Shown here in pieces: positions 1 to 8,432 of a stretch of DNA of 64,000 nucleotides. Positions within the stretch are counted from its first letter, which is position 1, and every line of letters starts with the position of its first letter. The stretch covers positions 186,001-250,000 of the forward strand of contig NZ_JAAAPN010000001.1 of the NCBI RefSeq assembly GCF_009909205.1, in the 5' to 3' direction. A program made the translations under genes and the position numbers. The notes beneath the pieces are model-generated. The model did no database searches. It saw only the letters and a program-made list of their open reading frames with translations, and was not told where the DNA came from. The DNA comes from Aquabacterium fontiphilum (GTDB lineage: Bacteria; Pseudomonadota; Gammaproteobacteria; Burkholderiales; Burkholderiaceae_C).

Positions 1-2520
1 CACATCGTCGAGCTGCAGATCGGTGGCATCGGCTACGACCGCATCGAAAACCTGGAGCTGCTTGAGCGCAGCGCCAATGGTGCCTCCGGCCGGGCCATCG
101 ACCGCTTCATGGACGAGGCCTTTGCCGCCTATGCGCGCTCTGACGCGGCGCGCAGCCTGCCGGTCGAGCAGCGTCAGGCCGAGGTGCTCAAGCGGCGCTT
201 CCATGTTCGCTTCGGCAGCTTTCTGGCCGAGGGCGACCCTGCGGTCGGGCATCGCTACACCCTGGACAACGTGCTGGCCGCACAACCGGCCCAGGGCCTG
301 CGCATCTACGACCCGTCCAACCTGACGGGCGCTCCCTCTGACGGGCATGCCGTGCAGCCCTGGCCCGCCGGGGTGGATGCCGCGCGCTACACCGGCTCGC
401 CCAACCTGCTGGTGCTGTATCCGACCAAGCGCGGTGGCCAGCCCAAGTCGGTGCCCCTGCGTGACGGGCAGCCGGCCGACGCCGACCGCGTGCTGCGCGA
501 CTGGCTGCCCGGGCTGAACACGAGTGGCCTGACGCTGACCCTCAGTGGCTCGGCCACCGGCCCGATGGGGCAGGTTCGCGGCCGGCTCGTGCACGCCCAG
601 CTGGCTGAGGGCGCGCGCGCCGATGTGGCCATCGACATCGTGCGCCTGCCGCGCCTGACCAACGCCGGCGTGCTCGACACCGACAGCCTGCTGGAGCGCT
701 TCCGCGGCATCTTGCGCGAAGGGGGCGTCACGGCCCTGAGCCCCGTGGTCATCAGCGACATGGACATCGTGCCGGGCCTCGGCCTGACGGTGCACGGTCA
801 TGTCGAGCCCAGCATCGCGCTGCTGCGCGGCTCGCGCCTGGACTTCCGCCTGCTTGGCAACGACCTGCAGGTCTACAAGGCGTTCTCAGGCGGCGAGCTG
901 GCCCTGGGCGGGCCCTTCCGCATCGATGGCTGCGACCTCACTGTGGCCTTGGGCACGCGCAGCGGGCTCACCCTCGACGGCGGTGTGGCCTACAGCATTG
1001 CCCGCCTGGGCCAGGGCAACCTGCGCGGTGCGGCCAGCCGGGAGGGCTTCCGGCTCACCGGTGATTTCCAGTTTGATCGCAACCTGTTCGATGGCGAAGC
1101 CAGCGTGCGCCTGACCTATGCGCGCACGCCCGACGCGCCCGAGGGCAAGCTGTCCGGCGGCGGGCGCCTGGCCATCGGCCCGGGCAAGGTGCGTGGCATC
1201 CAGCGCGCATCGGTCGATGCCAGCTTTGATGGCGAGCAGCGCAGCATCCAGGGTACGGCCGAACTGGCGATTCCGGGCGTCGAGTCGGCGACGCTGGGGG
1301 TGACGTTCGACCCGGAACGCGGCACCATGATCGGCGGCACGGCCCGCTTTCGCGATCGACCGGGTTTGCGCAACGGGCGCATCGAGGCCGCGCTTGCCCA
1401 GGCGGCTGGCAACAGCGACTGGTCGCTGAGCGCTTCTGGCACGGCCGAGGCGACCTTTGCCGGCATCACGGCCACGCTGGAGGCCAGCTACCGCGACGGC
1501 CTGTTCATGTTCGCGGCCGATGCCCCGTTCGCGGTGGGCGAGCGGGTGCGCGGGCGCGTGCGCGTGGGCCTGACCAACGGCGCCGTGGACGATGACGGCC
1601 GGCTGTTGGGCAGTCCGCCGGCCGAGGGGGCGGCCGGTGGCGCAGGCGGCGAGCTGCACCCCTTTGGCAACGGCACCGTCACCGTGCGCCTGACCGACTG
1701 GCTCGAAGGCGGCGTGGGCCTCAAGGTGCGGCCCAGCGGCGATCTGCTCATCAGCGGGCGCATCGGCCTCCCCGAGCCCGTCACCGTGTTCAACCAGTAC
1801 CCGGCGCCCGAGCGGGCCCGTCGTGAGCTGTTCCGCATGCCCACCGTGTCCGTGCCGCTGGTGGGCCTGTCGGTCGGGGGCTCGGTCGTGGGGCTGGCGC
1901 TGACCATCAACGGCCGCGTCACGGGCCACGCCCATGTGGGCCCCGGTCGGCTGACCCGGACCGAGGTCGCGGTGCACGACTTCAACCCCGCCCAGCCTGA
2001 CAGCCTGCATGTCACCGGTGGGGCGACCTTCGAGCTGCCGGCCGAAGCTGGCGTGGCCGCCTCGCTGGATGCCGGCGTGTCGCTGGGCGCGGCGGTGATC
2101 CGCGCCACGGCAGGCCTGAACGTCAGCGCCGAGGCGGCGCTCACCGCGCGTGCGACACCCGCGGTGGACATCGACTGGCGGCCCACCACCGGGCTGCATC
2201 TGCATGCTGGTCTGAACGCCTCGCTCACGCCCCGGCTGGCCTTCAGCCTCAACGGCTACGCCGAGGTGGTGGCCGATGCCTTTGTCACCAGCTTCACCCT
2301 GTGGCGCAAGGACTGGAACCTGGCCCGCCGCGAACTCGGCGGCAACCTTGCCATGCGTCTGGCTGTGCCGGTGGATTACTACAGCGACGGCCGGGGGGTG
2401 GTTTTCGATCCGGAGGCCGTGCGCTTTGAGGTGCCCAGCCTGAATGCCGATACGCTGGACCAGTTGCTCAACGCCCCGGATGCGGGGAGCGAGCGGGCAG
2501 AGCGAGGCGATCGACGCTAA
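1..2520 (+). CDS. C-terminal part of a large beta-rich protein with an HNH-like signature (DUF4157/eCIS-associated type); start lies left of the window
   Basis: The reading frame is open from the first base and ends in TAA, giving 839 visible residues. The first 30 residues carry the pattern HIVELQxGG followed by ENLxLL and SANxxSG. I know this pattern from an HNH-like segment in very large proteins that begin with a DUF4157 (eCIS core) domain and are linked to extracellular contractile injection systems. From about residue 100 to 800 the chain is rich in Gly, Leu, Thr and Val and reads as a long series of beta-strands, with no membrane segment. A hydrophilic tail ends the protein. A DUF4157 domain with its HExxH motif, if present, would be outside the window. 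The assignment rests on the signature alone; it could also be a toxin or structural protein of another kind. A small membrane protein gene follows after 23 bases. Confidence 0.55.
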   Translation, partial: HIVELQIGGIGYDRIENLELLERSANGASGRAIDRFMDEAFAAYARSDAARSLPVEQRQAEVLKRRFHVRFGSFLAEGDPAVGHRYTLDNVLAAQPAQGLRIYDPSNLTGAPSDGHAVQPWPAGVDAARYTGSPNLLVLYPTKRGGQPKSVPLRDGQPADADRVLRDWLPGLNTSGLTLTLSGSATGPMGQVRGRLVHAQLAEGARADVAIDIVRLPRLTNAGVLDTDSLLERFRGILREGGVTALSPVVISDMDIVPGLGLTVHGHVEPSIALLRGSRLDFRLLGNDLQVYKAFSGGELALGGPFRIDGCDLTVALGTRSGLTLDGGVAYSIARLGQGNLRGAASREGFRLTGDFQFDRNLFDGEASVRLTYARTPDAPEGKLSGGGRLAIGPGKVRGIQRASVDASFDGEQRSIQGTAELAIPGVESATLGVTFDPERGTMIGGTARFRDRPGLRNGRIEAALAQAAGNSDWSLSASGTAEATFAGITATLEASYRDGLFMFAADAPFAVGERVRGRVRVGLTNGAVDDDGRLLGSPPAEGAAGGAGGELHPFGNGTVTVRLTDWLEGGVGLKVRPSGDLLISGRIGLPEPVTVFNQYPAPERARRELFRMPTVSVPLVGLSVGGSVVGLALTINGRVTGHAHVGPGRLTRTEVAVHDFNPAQPDSLHVTGGATFELPAEAGVAASLDAGVSLGAAVIRATAGLNVSAEAALTARATPAVDIDWRPTTGLHLHAGLNASLTPRLAFSLNGYAEVVADAFVTSFTLWRKDWNLARRELGGNLAMRLAVPVDYYSDGRGVVFDPEAVRFEVPSLNADTLDQLLNAPDAGSERAERGDRR

Positions 2521-2543
2521 CATGTGGCACACGGAGTGTGCAG

Positions 2544-2876
2544 ATGGCGTCGTCGTCTTTCGGGTTCGAGCAAGCGTTGGCCGTGCTGGTGGCAGCGGTC
2601 TGTGTGGCCTTGCTGGTGCGTCTGGTCCTGGGCCCGCAACGGCGTGCCCGGCTGGACCGGGCTTTCGAGCGTCTGTGGGTGCGCACCGTGCAGCGCCTGC
2701 GGGCGATGCGCTACTGGCGGTCGTCGCGCAACCAGGCCCAGCAGGTGCTGCATGACGCCATGCAGCGCGCACGTCAGCAGCCGTCCGATGCCGGACGCCC
2801 CCGTGTGCAACGCGAGGGCAACGTCTACACGCCCGACCGCTTCAAGGGCCCCGTCAAGGGGCAGGAAGAGGACTGA
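2544..2876 (+). CDS. Small single-pass membrane protein, function unknown
   Basis: The protein is about 110 residues. A hydrophobic segment at about residues 6-28 is followed by a basic, Arg-rich region and a hydrophilic tail ending in EED. I place the start at the ATG at 2544 because GGAG lies 7 bases upstream; a GTG at 2538 in the same frame is the alternative. The gene follows the large beta-rich gene closely and is probably cotranscribed with it. Its 3' end overlaps the convergent MFS gene by 23 bases. I do not recognise a family. The predicted topology is one N-terminal anchor with a cytoplasmic basic domain. Confidence 0.6.
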   Translation: MASSSFGFEQALAVLVAAVCVALLVRLVLGPQRRARLDRAFERLWVRTVQRLRAMRYWRSSRNQAQQVLHDAMQRARQQPSDAGRPRVQREGNVYTPDRFKGPVKGQEED

Positions 2877-4146
2877 GCCGGGCGGTGGTGCGGCGCCCCA
2901 CCCAGTTGGCCGAGGCCACCGCCAGCAGCAGCGCCCCGGCGGCGCCCGCGAACACCCACCCTGGGCGGCCATGGTCCATCCAGTGGCCCAGCACCGGCGC
3001 GGCCACCGCGAAGCCGAGATCCAGCCCCGAATACACCAGGCCGTAGACGCGGCCGGTGGCCCCGGCCGGCGCCGCGCGCTTGATCAGCATGTCGCGCGAA
3101 GGGCCGGCCAGCCCCGTGCCGAACCCGGCCAGCGCCACGCTGGCCGCCGCCGCCCAGGGGGCCACAGCGCCCGAGGCTGCCATCAGGAACAGCCCGGCCG
3201 ATGCGGCCATGGCCACACCGATGGTGCGCTCCAGCCGCTGTACCCGCGCCACCAGAAACCCGCCGACGACCATGCCGGCGGCCCCCGCCAGCATGAAGGC
3301 GGTGACGACAAACGCGGTCAGCGATTCGCGCAGGCCGTAGAGCTGCTGCAGTGCCGGGCTGGCAAAGCCCTGCACCGCGCTCAGCGCCGCGGTGGACCAG
3401 AAGAAAAACCCGAAGCACAGCCACACCGTGGGCATGGCCAGCAGTTGCGCCAGCCCGAGCGAGCCAGCGCCCTGGAGCGCACCCGGCCGGGCGCCTGCGG
3501 GCTTGTTGGTGTGCTCTGCCGCGAGCGGGGTGCCGCGATCGTCCAGCGCGGCGCGCTGCCACCACAGCACGGCCGTCAACGTCAGCGTCATCAGTGCGGC
3601 CGCCGCGCAGGCGATCCGCCAGCTGCCCGTGAGCCCTTGCATGCCGATCAGAAAGACCGGCGCCAGCGCCCAGCCCAGGTTGCCACTGATGCCATGGATG
3701 GAAAACGCATGGCCCAGCCGCGGCAGCGCAACGCGGTGGTTGAGGATGGTGAAATCCACCGGGTGGAAGGGGGCGTTGCCCAGGCCGGCCAGCACGGCGG
3801 CGGCCATGAGCCCCACATAGGGCCCGGTGAAGGTACCGGCCAGCGCGGTCATCAGCCCGGCGCCCGCAAAGCACAGCAGCGCGGCAAACAGCACCGGCCG
3901 CGCGCCGACGCGGTCCACGAGAAAGCCCGAGGCGGTCTGCCCGATGCCCGAGACGGCAAAAAACACCGTCATCAGCAGGCCCAGTTCGGCAAAGCTCAAC
4001 CCGAACTCGCGCGCGAAGACGGGAAACAGCGTGGGCAGCAGCAGGTGGTGAAAGTGGGAGATCCCATGCGCCAGGCCCACCAGGCCGATGGTGAGGGCGT
4101 CCTCCCGGGCGCCGGACTGCGGGGGAGGGGGGCTGGCTGACTGCAT
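2854..4146 (-). CDS. MFS transporter
   Basis: The product is 430 residues with about 12 hydrophobic segments, the usual size and layout of a major facilitator superfamily permease. The N-terminus has a short hydrophilic leader, then [19 protein letters not shown] in the first membrane segment and a [11 protein letters not shown] loop that matches the conserved MFS loop between helices 2 and 3. A similar loop ([10 protein letters not shown]) appears in the second half, as expected from the internal duplication. The His-rich first helix resembles the fosmidomycin-resistance/sugar-efflux side of the superfamily, but the substrate cannot be told from sequence. It diverges from infA across a 120-base gap. 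Confidence 0.85.
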   Translation of the reverse strand: MQSASPPPPQSGAREDALTIGLVGLAHGISHFHHLLLPTLFPVFAREFGLSFAELGLLMTVFFAVSGIGQTASGFLVDRVGARPVLFAALLCFAGAGLMTALAGTFTGPYVGLMAAAVLAGLGNAPFHPVDFTILNHRVALPRLGHAFSIHGISGNLGWALAPVFLIGMQGLTGSWRIACAAAALMTLTLTAVLWWQRAALDDRGTPLAAEHTNKPAGARPGALQGAGSLGLAQLLAMPTVWLCFGFFFWSTAALSAVQGFASPALQQLYGLRESLTAFVVTAFMLAGAAGMVVGGFLVARVQRLERTIGVAMAASAGLFLMAASGAVAPWAAAASVALAGFGTGLAGPSRDMLIKRAAPAGATGRVYGLVYSGLDLGFAVAAPVLGHWMDHGRPGWVFAGAAGALLLAVASANWVGRRTTARLSPLPAP

Positions 4147-4153
4147 CCCCCGA

Positions 4154-4162
4154 TGTTACAAT
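4154..4162 (+). promoter_or_regulatory. Candidate extended -10 element upstream of infA
   Basis: The bases TGTTACAAT form an extended -10 (TGn plus TACAAT at 4157-4162) about 105 bases before the infA start. No good -35 hexamer lies at the usual spacing, which fits an extended -10 promoter. It sits in the AT-richer part of the gap shared with the divergent MFS gene. Confidence 0.35.
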
Positions 4163-4165
4163 GTC

Positions 4166-4183
4166 GGGTTCGTTTGCGAACCC
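4166..4183 (+). other. Perfect hairpin in the infA leader
   Basis: GGGTTCG at 4166-4172 and CGAACCC at 4177-4183 are exact complements around a 4-base loop (TTTG). The element starts 3 bases after the candidate -10, so it would lie at or very near the 5' end of the infA transcript. No T-run follows it, so it is not a terminator. A role in mRNA stability or as a protein site is possible. Confidence 0.45.
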
Positions 4184-4266
4184 ATCGCGCTGCAGCATCC
4201 CACTGGCACCGTCAGGATGCCGTCAACAAGCGCGTCCAGGCAGACCCGAAACAAGCGCAATCAGAC

Positions 4267-4524
4267 ATGGCCAAGGAAGAACTGATCGAAATGCAAGGCG
4301 TGGTGGACGAAGTCCTGCCGGACTCCCGCTTCCGCGTCACACTCGACAACGGACACCAGCTGGTGGCGTACACCTCCGGCAAGATGAAAAAGCACCACAT
4401 CCGCATCCTGGCGGGTGACAAGGTGTCGCTCGAGCTGTCGCCTTACGACCTGAGCAAGGGCCGCATCACCTTCCGCCACATCGAGCGCACCGGCTACACC
4501 CCGCCGCCGCGCCGCTCGAACTGA
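4267..4524 (+). CDS. infA: Translation initiation factor IF-1 (longer betaproteobacterial type)
   Basis: The 85-residue product starts [18 protein letters not shown] and has the S1/OB-fold IF-1 core, with [17 protein letters not shown] and [16 protein letters not shown]-1 binds the A site of the 30S subunit during initiation. Canonical IF-1 is about 72 residues; the extra C-terminal tail ending PPPRRSN is typical of the second IF-1 paralogue (often called infA2) in Burkholderiales. The start is the ATG that gives the conserved MAKEE N-terminus. Its end overlaps the convergent M14-like gene by 31 bases. It is not next to the ribosomal-protein operon, which also fits a second copy. Confidence 0.93.
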   Translation: MAKEELIEMQGVVDEVLPDSRFRVTLDNGHQLVAYTSGKMKKHHIRILAGDKVSLELSPYDLSKGRITFRHIERTGYTPPPRRSN

Positions 4525-5576
4525 GACGTGCCATCCACCATGGCGGTGCCCACCAGTGAGCGGGGCACCCGCTCCATCAGGTAGCACAGGCAATCCTGTC
4601 GCACCACGCGCAGATCGCGCGTGATCATGGCCGGCATGGCCGGGCGCGCCAGCTGTAGCGCATCGCCCACCCGCTCGAACAGGGCCTCGGCCACATCCTG
4701 CCCTTGCTCGTCCCAGGCCTGCAGCGGCCGCGGATGCGTGCTGTGAGCGAACACGGCACCAGCCGGCAACTCGACGAAGTTGCGGTGGTCCATCTCGGCG
4801 TCGAAGCGCAGCGCCGCGTCCGGGTCGCCAAAGCCGAAGCTCAGCTCGGGCGCCACCTTGACCACGGCCAGCGCGTGGTACAGATCCAGCTCCGATGCCG
4901 GTAAGGGATGGTCCGGAAAGTCGCTGAGGTGCAGCGCCGCCTCGATGAAGCGCGCGGCCGCCATCTCGTTCGTGGCCTGGCCGGGTTGCCCACATTCCAC
5001 CGCCACCGATGGACACCAACTGCTGAACGCCCCGGTCTGTGTACCCGGCGTGCCCCGAAACCACACGACCGTGCGCGAAAACAGCCGCGCCAGGTGCAAG
5101 GTCTGCGGGGTCAGGTCGGTCACCACGCTGTAGTGCGGGTTCAGGCCGGTGTTGTTGTGGATGTCCAGCGAGGCAAACACCCCGCGCGCGCGCATGATGT
5201 CGTGTACCCGGGTCATCAAACCGTGCTCCGGCGTGCCCACGTGGGCCACCGTGCCGGGCCAGGCACGGTTGTAGTCCGGCTGCCCGTCAAGCCGACGCAG
5301 GCCTTCGGCAGCGGCTTCGATGTTGCCGATGAACAGGCTCAAGGCCCGAGGCAGGGGCTGACGGGCGTGCTTGCGCAAGACCATCTGCAGCGCGGCCAGG
5401 CCCACGTCTTCGTTGCCGTGCAGCAGCGCGCAGACGAACAGCGCGGGTTCGCGTCGCCCTGGCAGATGGATCAAGGTCGGCCCGGGCAGCACGGTGTGCA
5501 GCAGCCGGGCTGGCGTGGTCAGAAGGCTGGGCGGCAGGGCGTGCAGCTCGGTCAGGTGGAGGGCGGGCTCAGGCAT
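4494..5576 (-). CDS. M14-family zinc deacylase (succinylglutamate desuccinylase/aspartoacylase type)
   Basis: The product is 360 residues. HGNE at about residues 53-56 supplies the first His and Glu zinc ligands. A later His in SLDIHNNTG is the likely third ligand, and the Glu in VAVECGQPG is the likely catalytic residue. This is the AstE/ASPA arrangement in the M14 carboxypeptidase superfamily, which removes acyl groups from amino acids. The GCS2-type ligase gene lies 60 bases upstream on the same strand, so the two are probably cotranscribed and may act on one gamma-glutamyl or acyl-amino compound. The exact substrate is not predictable. The 3' end overlaps infA. Confidence 0.8.
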   Translation of the reverse strand: MPEPALHLTELHALPPSLLTTPARLLHTVLPGPTLIHLPGRREPALFVCALLHGNEDVGLAALQMVLRKHARQPLPRALSLFIGNIEAAAEGLRRLDGQPDYNRAWPGTVAHVGTPEHGLMTRVHDIMRARGVFASLDIHNNTGLNPHYSVVTDLTPQTLHLARLFSRTVVWFRGTPGTQTGAFSSWCPSVAVECGQPGQATNEMAAARFIEAALHLSDFPDHPLPASELDLYHALAVVKVAPELSFGFGDPDAALRFDAEMDHRNFVELPAGAVFAHSTHPRPLQAWDEQGQDVAEALFERVGDALQLARPAMPAMITRDLRVVRQDCLCYLMERVPRSLVGTAMVDGTSQFERRGGGV

Positions 5577-5636
5577 GTCTTGTCAACACAATCAGGCGGA
5601 TACACATCGGGGGCATGCCCATCGGCTGGGGCGGGC

Positions 5637-7100
5637 TCACACCGGCCATTCATGCACCGGCAGGCCCTGGTGCTGCAAGGCAAGGTAATCGGCCGTGAGC
5701 TGGAACAGGTCGCCATGGCGGCCGTGGTGGGCCAGCTGCCAGACGGCGCCGTTCTGCCCGGTGCGCAGGCGCAGGGCGACCACATCCAGATAGCGCCGCG
5801 CGTCGGCGGGCGACACGCCGAGGCGGTGCAACCCTTCTTCGGCCAGCGGCAGCAACTGGGTGAGCAGCGCCTGCGCCGTGTGGGTCTTGCCGTCCAGCCA
5901 CCGTTGGGGGGCGGCGAGCCCGTCGCGGGCGGCGCGGTAGAAGTTGGCGCGCGCGTCCTCGAAGGGCAGGGCGGCCTCTGGGGGCTGTGGCCGCGCGGCC
6001 AGCATGTGCACGGCGCCGTAATAGAACGCCGCGTTGGCCACCATGTCGACCAGTGTGGGGCCGGCCGGCATCACGCGCTGTTCGAGCCGCAGGTGGGGCT
6101 GGCGTGCGGCATCCCAGCCGATCAGCAGGCGGTTCCAGCGCCACACCGTGCCGTTGTGCAGACGCAGGTGGCTGAACTGCTCGGGCGGGTCGGCGCTGCA
6201 CAGCGGCAGCAACACGTCGTAGTGCGCCGCGTTGTCGGCAAAGACGGTCGTCGGGTCGGCGCCCACGTAGCCGCTGCCGAAGGTCACGCGCTGGCCGCTC
6301 GGGCCGTCGCCACAGTTCACGGCCTGTTCGAACAGGGGGATGCGCGTCTCATGCCACAGCGGCTGGCCAAACAGAAAGGGCGCGTTGGCGGACAGGGCGA
6401 CGATCGGGCCGCTGAGCACGGTCGAGGCGTTCAGGTAGCGGCTGATCGCGCAGGCCGGCACCTGCAGGTGCAGCTGGAACGACGTGGTGGCCGCCTCCAG
6501 CATGACGTTCTCGTGGGCCGTGTGCAGCGACCCGATGCCGTCGATGTCCAGGGTGATGGGCGCACCGCCGCGGGCGCGCAGCACCTGCTCGTTGAGCGCG
6601 CGGTAGCGGGAGGAGGGCGTCATGGCCGACAGGCTCAGATCGGCCTCCTTCAGCGTCGGCAGCGTGCCGATGGCCACCACGTTGCCGCCGTCATCGCGTG
6701 CGGCATCGTCACAGCGCGCCCAGATGGCGCGCAGCTCGGCCTCCATGTCGGACAGGGCGGTGCCGGCCAGCGCGCGGGGGCTGGCATTGAGCTCGATGTT
6801 GAAGCGCGACAACTCGGGCACGACCATGGGGTCGTCCAGGGCCGCCAGGATGCGCTGGTTGCTGGCCTTGGGAAAGCGGTTGCGGTCCAGCAGCCAACCT
6901 TCCAGCTCACAGCCCACGGTCAGGCTGTCTTCGGCGAAGCGCCCGGCTTCGAACCATTGCCGGGCCAGCGCGGTCTCGGCTTGCAGGGCCAGCGCGAAGC
7001 GCTGACGGTCGTCGTCAGTGAAGGTGGTGCGGCTGATTTCCTGTCCCATGGCGGCGCGACGGGTGGCAGACATCCCATGATCGCCGGCCGCACGGGGCAA
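5637..7100 (-). CDS. Glutamate-cysteine ligase-like carboxylate-amine ligase (GCS2 family)
   Basis: The product is up to 487 residues. GCELEGWLLD near the N-terminus, NIELNASP, and the HENVMLEA region match the GCS2 (YbdK-like) ATP-dependent ligase fold, in which acidic residues bind Mg-ATP and a glutamate-type substrate. Three starts are possible: TTG at 7100, ATG at 7073 and ATG at 7049 (MGQEIS). None has a clear Shine-Dalgarno match, and the conserved part begins only after the last. The gene lies directly upstream of the M14-like deacylase, a pairing seen elsewhere for this family. The natural product is not known to me; gamma-glutamylcysteine formation should not be assumed. Confidence 0.75.
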   Translation of the reverse strand: MPRAAGDHGMSATRRAAMGQEISRTTFTDDDRQRFALALQAETALARQWFEAGRFAEDSLTVGCELEGWLLDRNRFPKASNQRILAALDDPMVVPELSRFNIELNASPRALAGTALSDMEAELRAIWARCDDAARDDGGNVVAIGTLPTLKEADLSLSAMTPSSRYRALNEQVLRARGGAPITLDIDGIGSLHTAHENVMLEAATTSFQLHLQVPACAISRYLNASTVLSGPIVALSANAPFLFGQPLWHETRIPLFEQAVNCGDGPSGQRVTFGSGYVGADPTTVFADNAAHYDVLLPLCSADPPEQFSHLRLHNGTVWRWNRLLIGWDAARQPHLRLEQRVMPAGPTLVDMVANAAFYYGAVHMLAARPQPPEAALPFEDARANFYRAARDGLAAPQRWLDGKTHTAQALLTQLLPLAEEGLHRLGVSPADARRYLDVVALRLRTGQNGAVWQLAHHGRHGDLFQLTADYLALQHQGLPVHEWPV

Positions 7101-7142
7101 GGGAAGTGCCCGCGCCCTGAAAACAACTGCGCTTGATGCGGG

Positions 7143-7496
7143 TCAATGCCCCGATGGGGTGTTGCGCCAGGCGTGCGTGAGCGCCTCGGCGAAGGCCGCG
7201 GGACCGGTCAGCGTGAGCCCGACGGTGTGCCAGGCCGGGGCGCCCTCGTGGTCGCCGCCGCCGTCCACCGTCCAGTCGCAGGCCATGTCCCAATCGTGCC
7301 CTTCTTCGAGCGGTCCGGGCCCGTTCGGAAAGCGGGTGCGACACCAGGTCAGCACCGCCTCGACCTCGGCGGCAAGCGCCGGCCGATGCGCGGCCTGCAC
7401 CGAGGCCAGCGCCTCCAGCGTGTGCACCCCATCGGTGGTCTCACCGAGGTCAAATTCGAGATAAGCGAGGGTGAGCGCGTCATCTGGTGCGGGCAT
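7143..7496 (-). CDS. Conserved-looking 117-residue protein, function unknown
   Basis: The protein is acidic and Trp-containing (CDWTVDGGG, HDWDMACDW), soluble, and has no signal peptide or membrane segment. It starts at an ATG at 7496 giving MPAPDDALTLAYLEFDLGE. It diverges from puuD over 72 bases and lies just upstream of the GCS2 ligase gene on the same strand, with a 42-base gap. I do not recognise a family. Codon use matches its neighbours, and the frame fills the space between two real genes, so it is likely a true gene. Confidence 0.55.
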   Translation of the reverse strand: MPAPDDALTLAYLEFDLGETTDGVHTLEALASVQAAHRPALAAEVEAVLTWCRTRFPNGPGPLEEGHDWDMACDWTVDGGGDHEGAPAWHTVGLTLTGPAAFAEALTHAWRNTPSGH

Positions 7497-7568
7497 GAGA
7501 CGATTGTCACGCCATTCGCATTGACAAGCCATGCCGCTTTGGCACACTGGTTGCAGGACGACAGCGCC

Positions 7569-8399
7569 ATGAGTGCCCATCTGAACAGACCGCCCATCGT
7601 CCTGGTGCCCGCCTGCCAGCGGGTGTTGGGGCGTCATCCCTTCCACGTGGCTGGACGCAAGTACGTCGAGGCCGTGCGACTGGCAGGGTGCGTGCCGCTC
7701 GTCGTGCCGGCCGCGCACGTGGACGAGCTCGGCACGCTGCTGGACATCGCCAACGGCGTGTTGCTGACCGGCTCGCCGTCGAATGTGCATCCCAGCCATT
7801 TCGGCGAAGACGTGCACGACCCCTCCCTGCCGCTCGACCCTGACCGCGACGCCTGGACACTGCCTTTGATCCGGGAGGCGTTGCAACGTGGCATCCCCTT
7901 GCTGGGCATTTGCCGAGGCTTCCAGGAGGTGAACGTGGCCCTGGGCGGCTCGCTGCACCAGGCGGTGCACGAACAGCCCGGTCTGATGGACCACCGTGGC
8001 GACGGCAACCTGCCCGTCGAGCAGGAGTATGGCTTTGCCCATCCGGTGGCGCTGACCCCGGGCGGCACGCTGGATGCTGTGTTGGCGGACTTGCCGCCCG
8101 ATGTGCGCGACGGTGCGCAGGTGATGGTCAACAGCCTGCACGGCCAGGGGGTCAAGCGCCTGGCGCCCGGTCTGCGGGTGGAGGCCGTGGCGCCCGATGG
8201 CGTGGTCGAGGCCTTCACCTGGGAGCCGGGCCAGGCCTTCAACCTGTGCCTGCAGTGGCACCCCGAATGGCAGGCGGCGGCCAACCCGGTGTCGCGGCGC
8301 CTGTTCGACGCCTTCGGCCAGGCCTGCCGCGCCCACCGCGCGCGCCGCGAGCAGCACGCCGACGCGATCGAGGAAGTCCCCCATCCCCAGCGCCGTTGA
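7569..8399 (+). CDS. puuD: Gamma-glutamyl-gamma-aminobutyrate hydrolase
   Basis: The product is 276 residues of the class I glutamine amidotransferase-like fold. The nucleophile Cys115 lies in GICRGFQEV, and His231 and Glu233 in QWHPEW complete the triad. PuuD releases GABA and glutamate from gamma-glutamyl-GABA, the last step of the gamma-glutamylated putrescine route. The ATG at 7569 gives a normal-length N-terminus. It is the first gene of a run of seven co-directional polyamine genes, with puuA starting 33 bases downstream. Confidence 0.92.
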   Translation: MSAHLNRPPIVLVPACQRVLGRHPFHVAGRKYVEAVRLAGCVPLVVPAAHVDELGTLLDIANGVLLTGSPSNVHPSHFGEDVHDPSLPLDPDRDAWTLPLIREALQRGIPLLGICRGFQEVNVALGGSLHQAVHEQPGLMDHRGDGNLPVEQEYGFAHPVALTPGGTLDAVLADLPPDVRDGAQVMVNSLHGQGVKRLAPGLRVEAVAPDGVVEAFTWEPGQAFNLCLQWHPEWQAAANPVSRRLFDAFGQACRAHRARREQHADAIEEVPHPQRR

Positions 8400-8432
8400 C
8401 ACGCGGCGACACACAAACACCAGGTGAACACC

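Noticed and set aside
886-2772. 628-residue open frame antisense to the first gene
   Set aside because: It has a low-complexity Arg/Gly/His-rich translation and no start context; the + strand frame shows a known signature.
2524-4140. 538-residue + strand frame across the MFS gene
   Set aside because: The translation is Arg/Gln/Gly-rich and lies opposite a clear 12-helix transporter.
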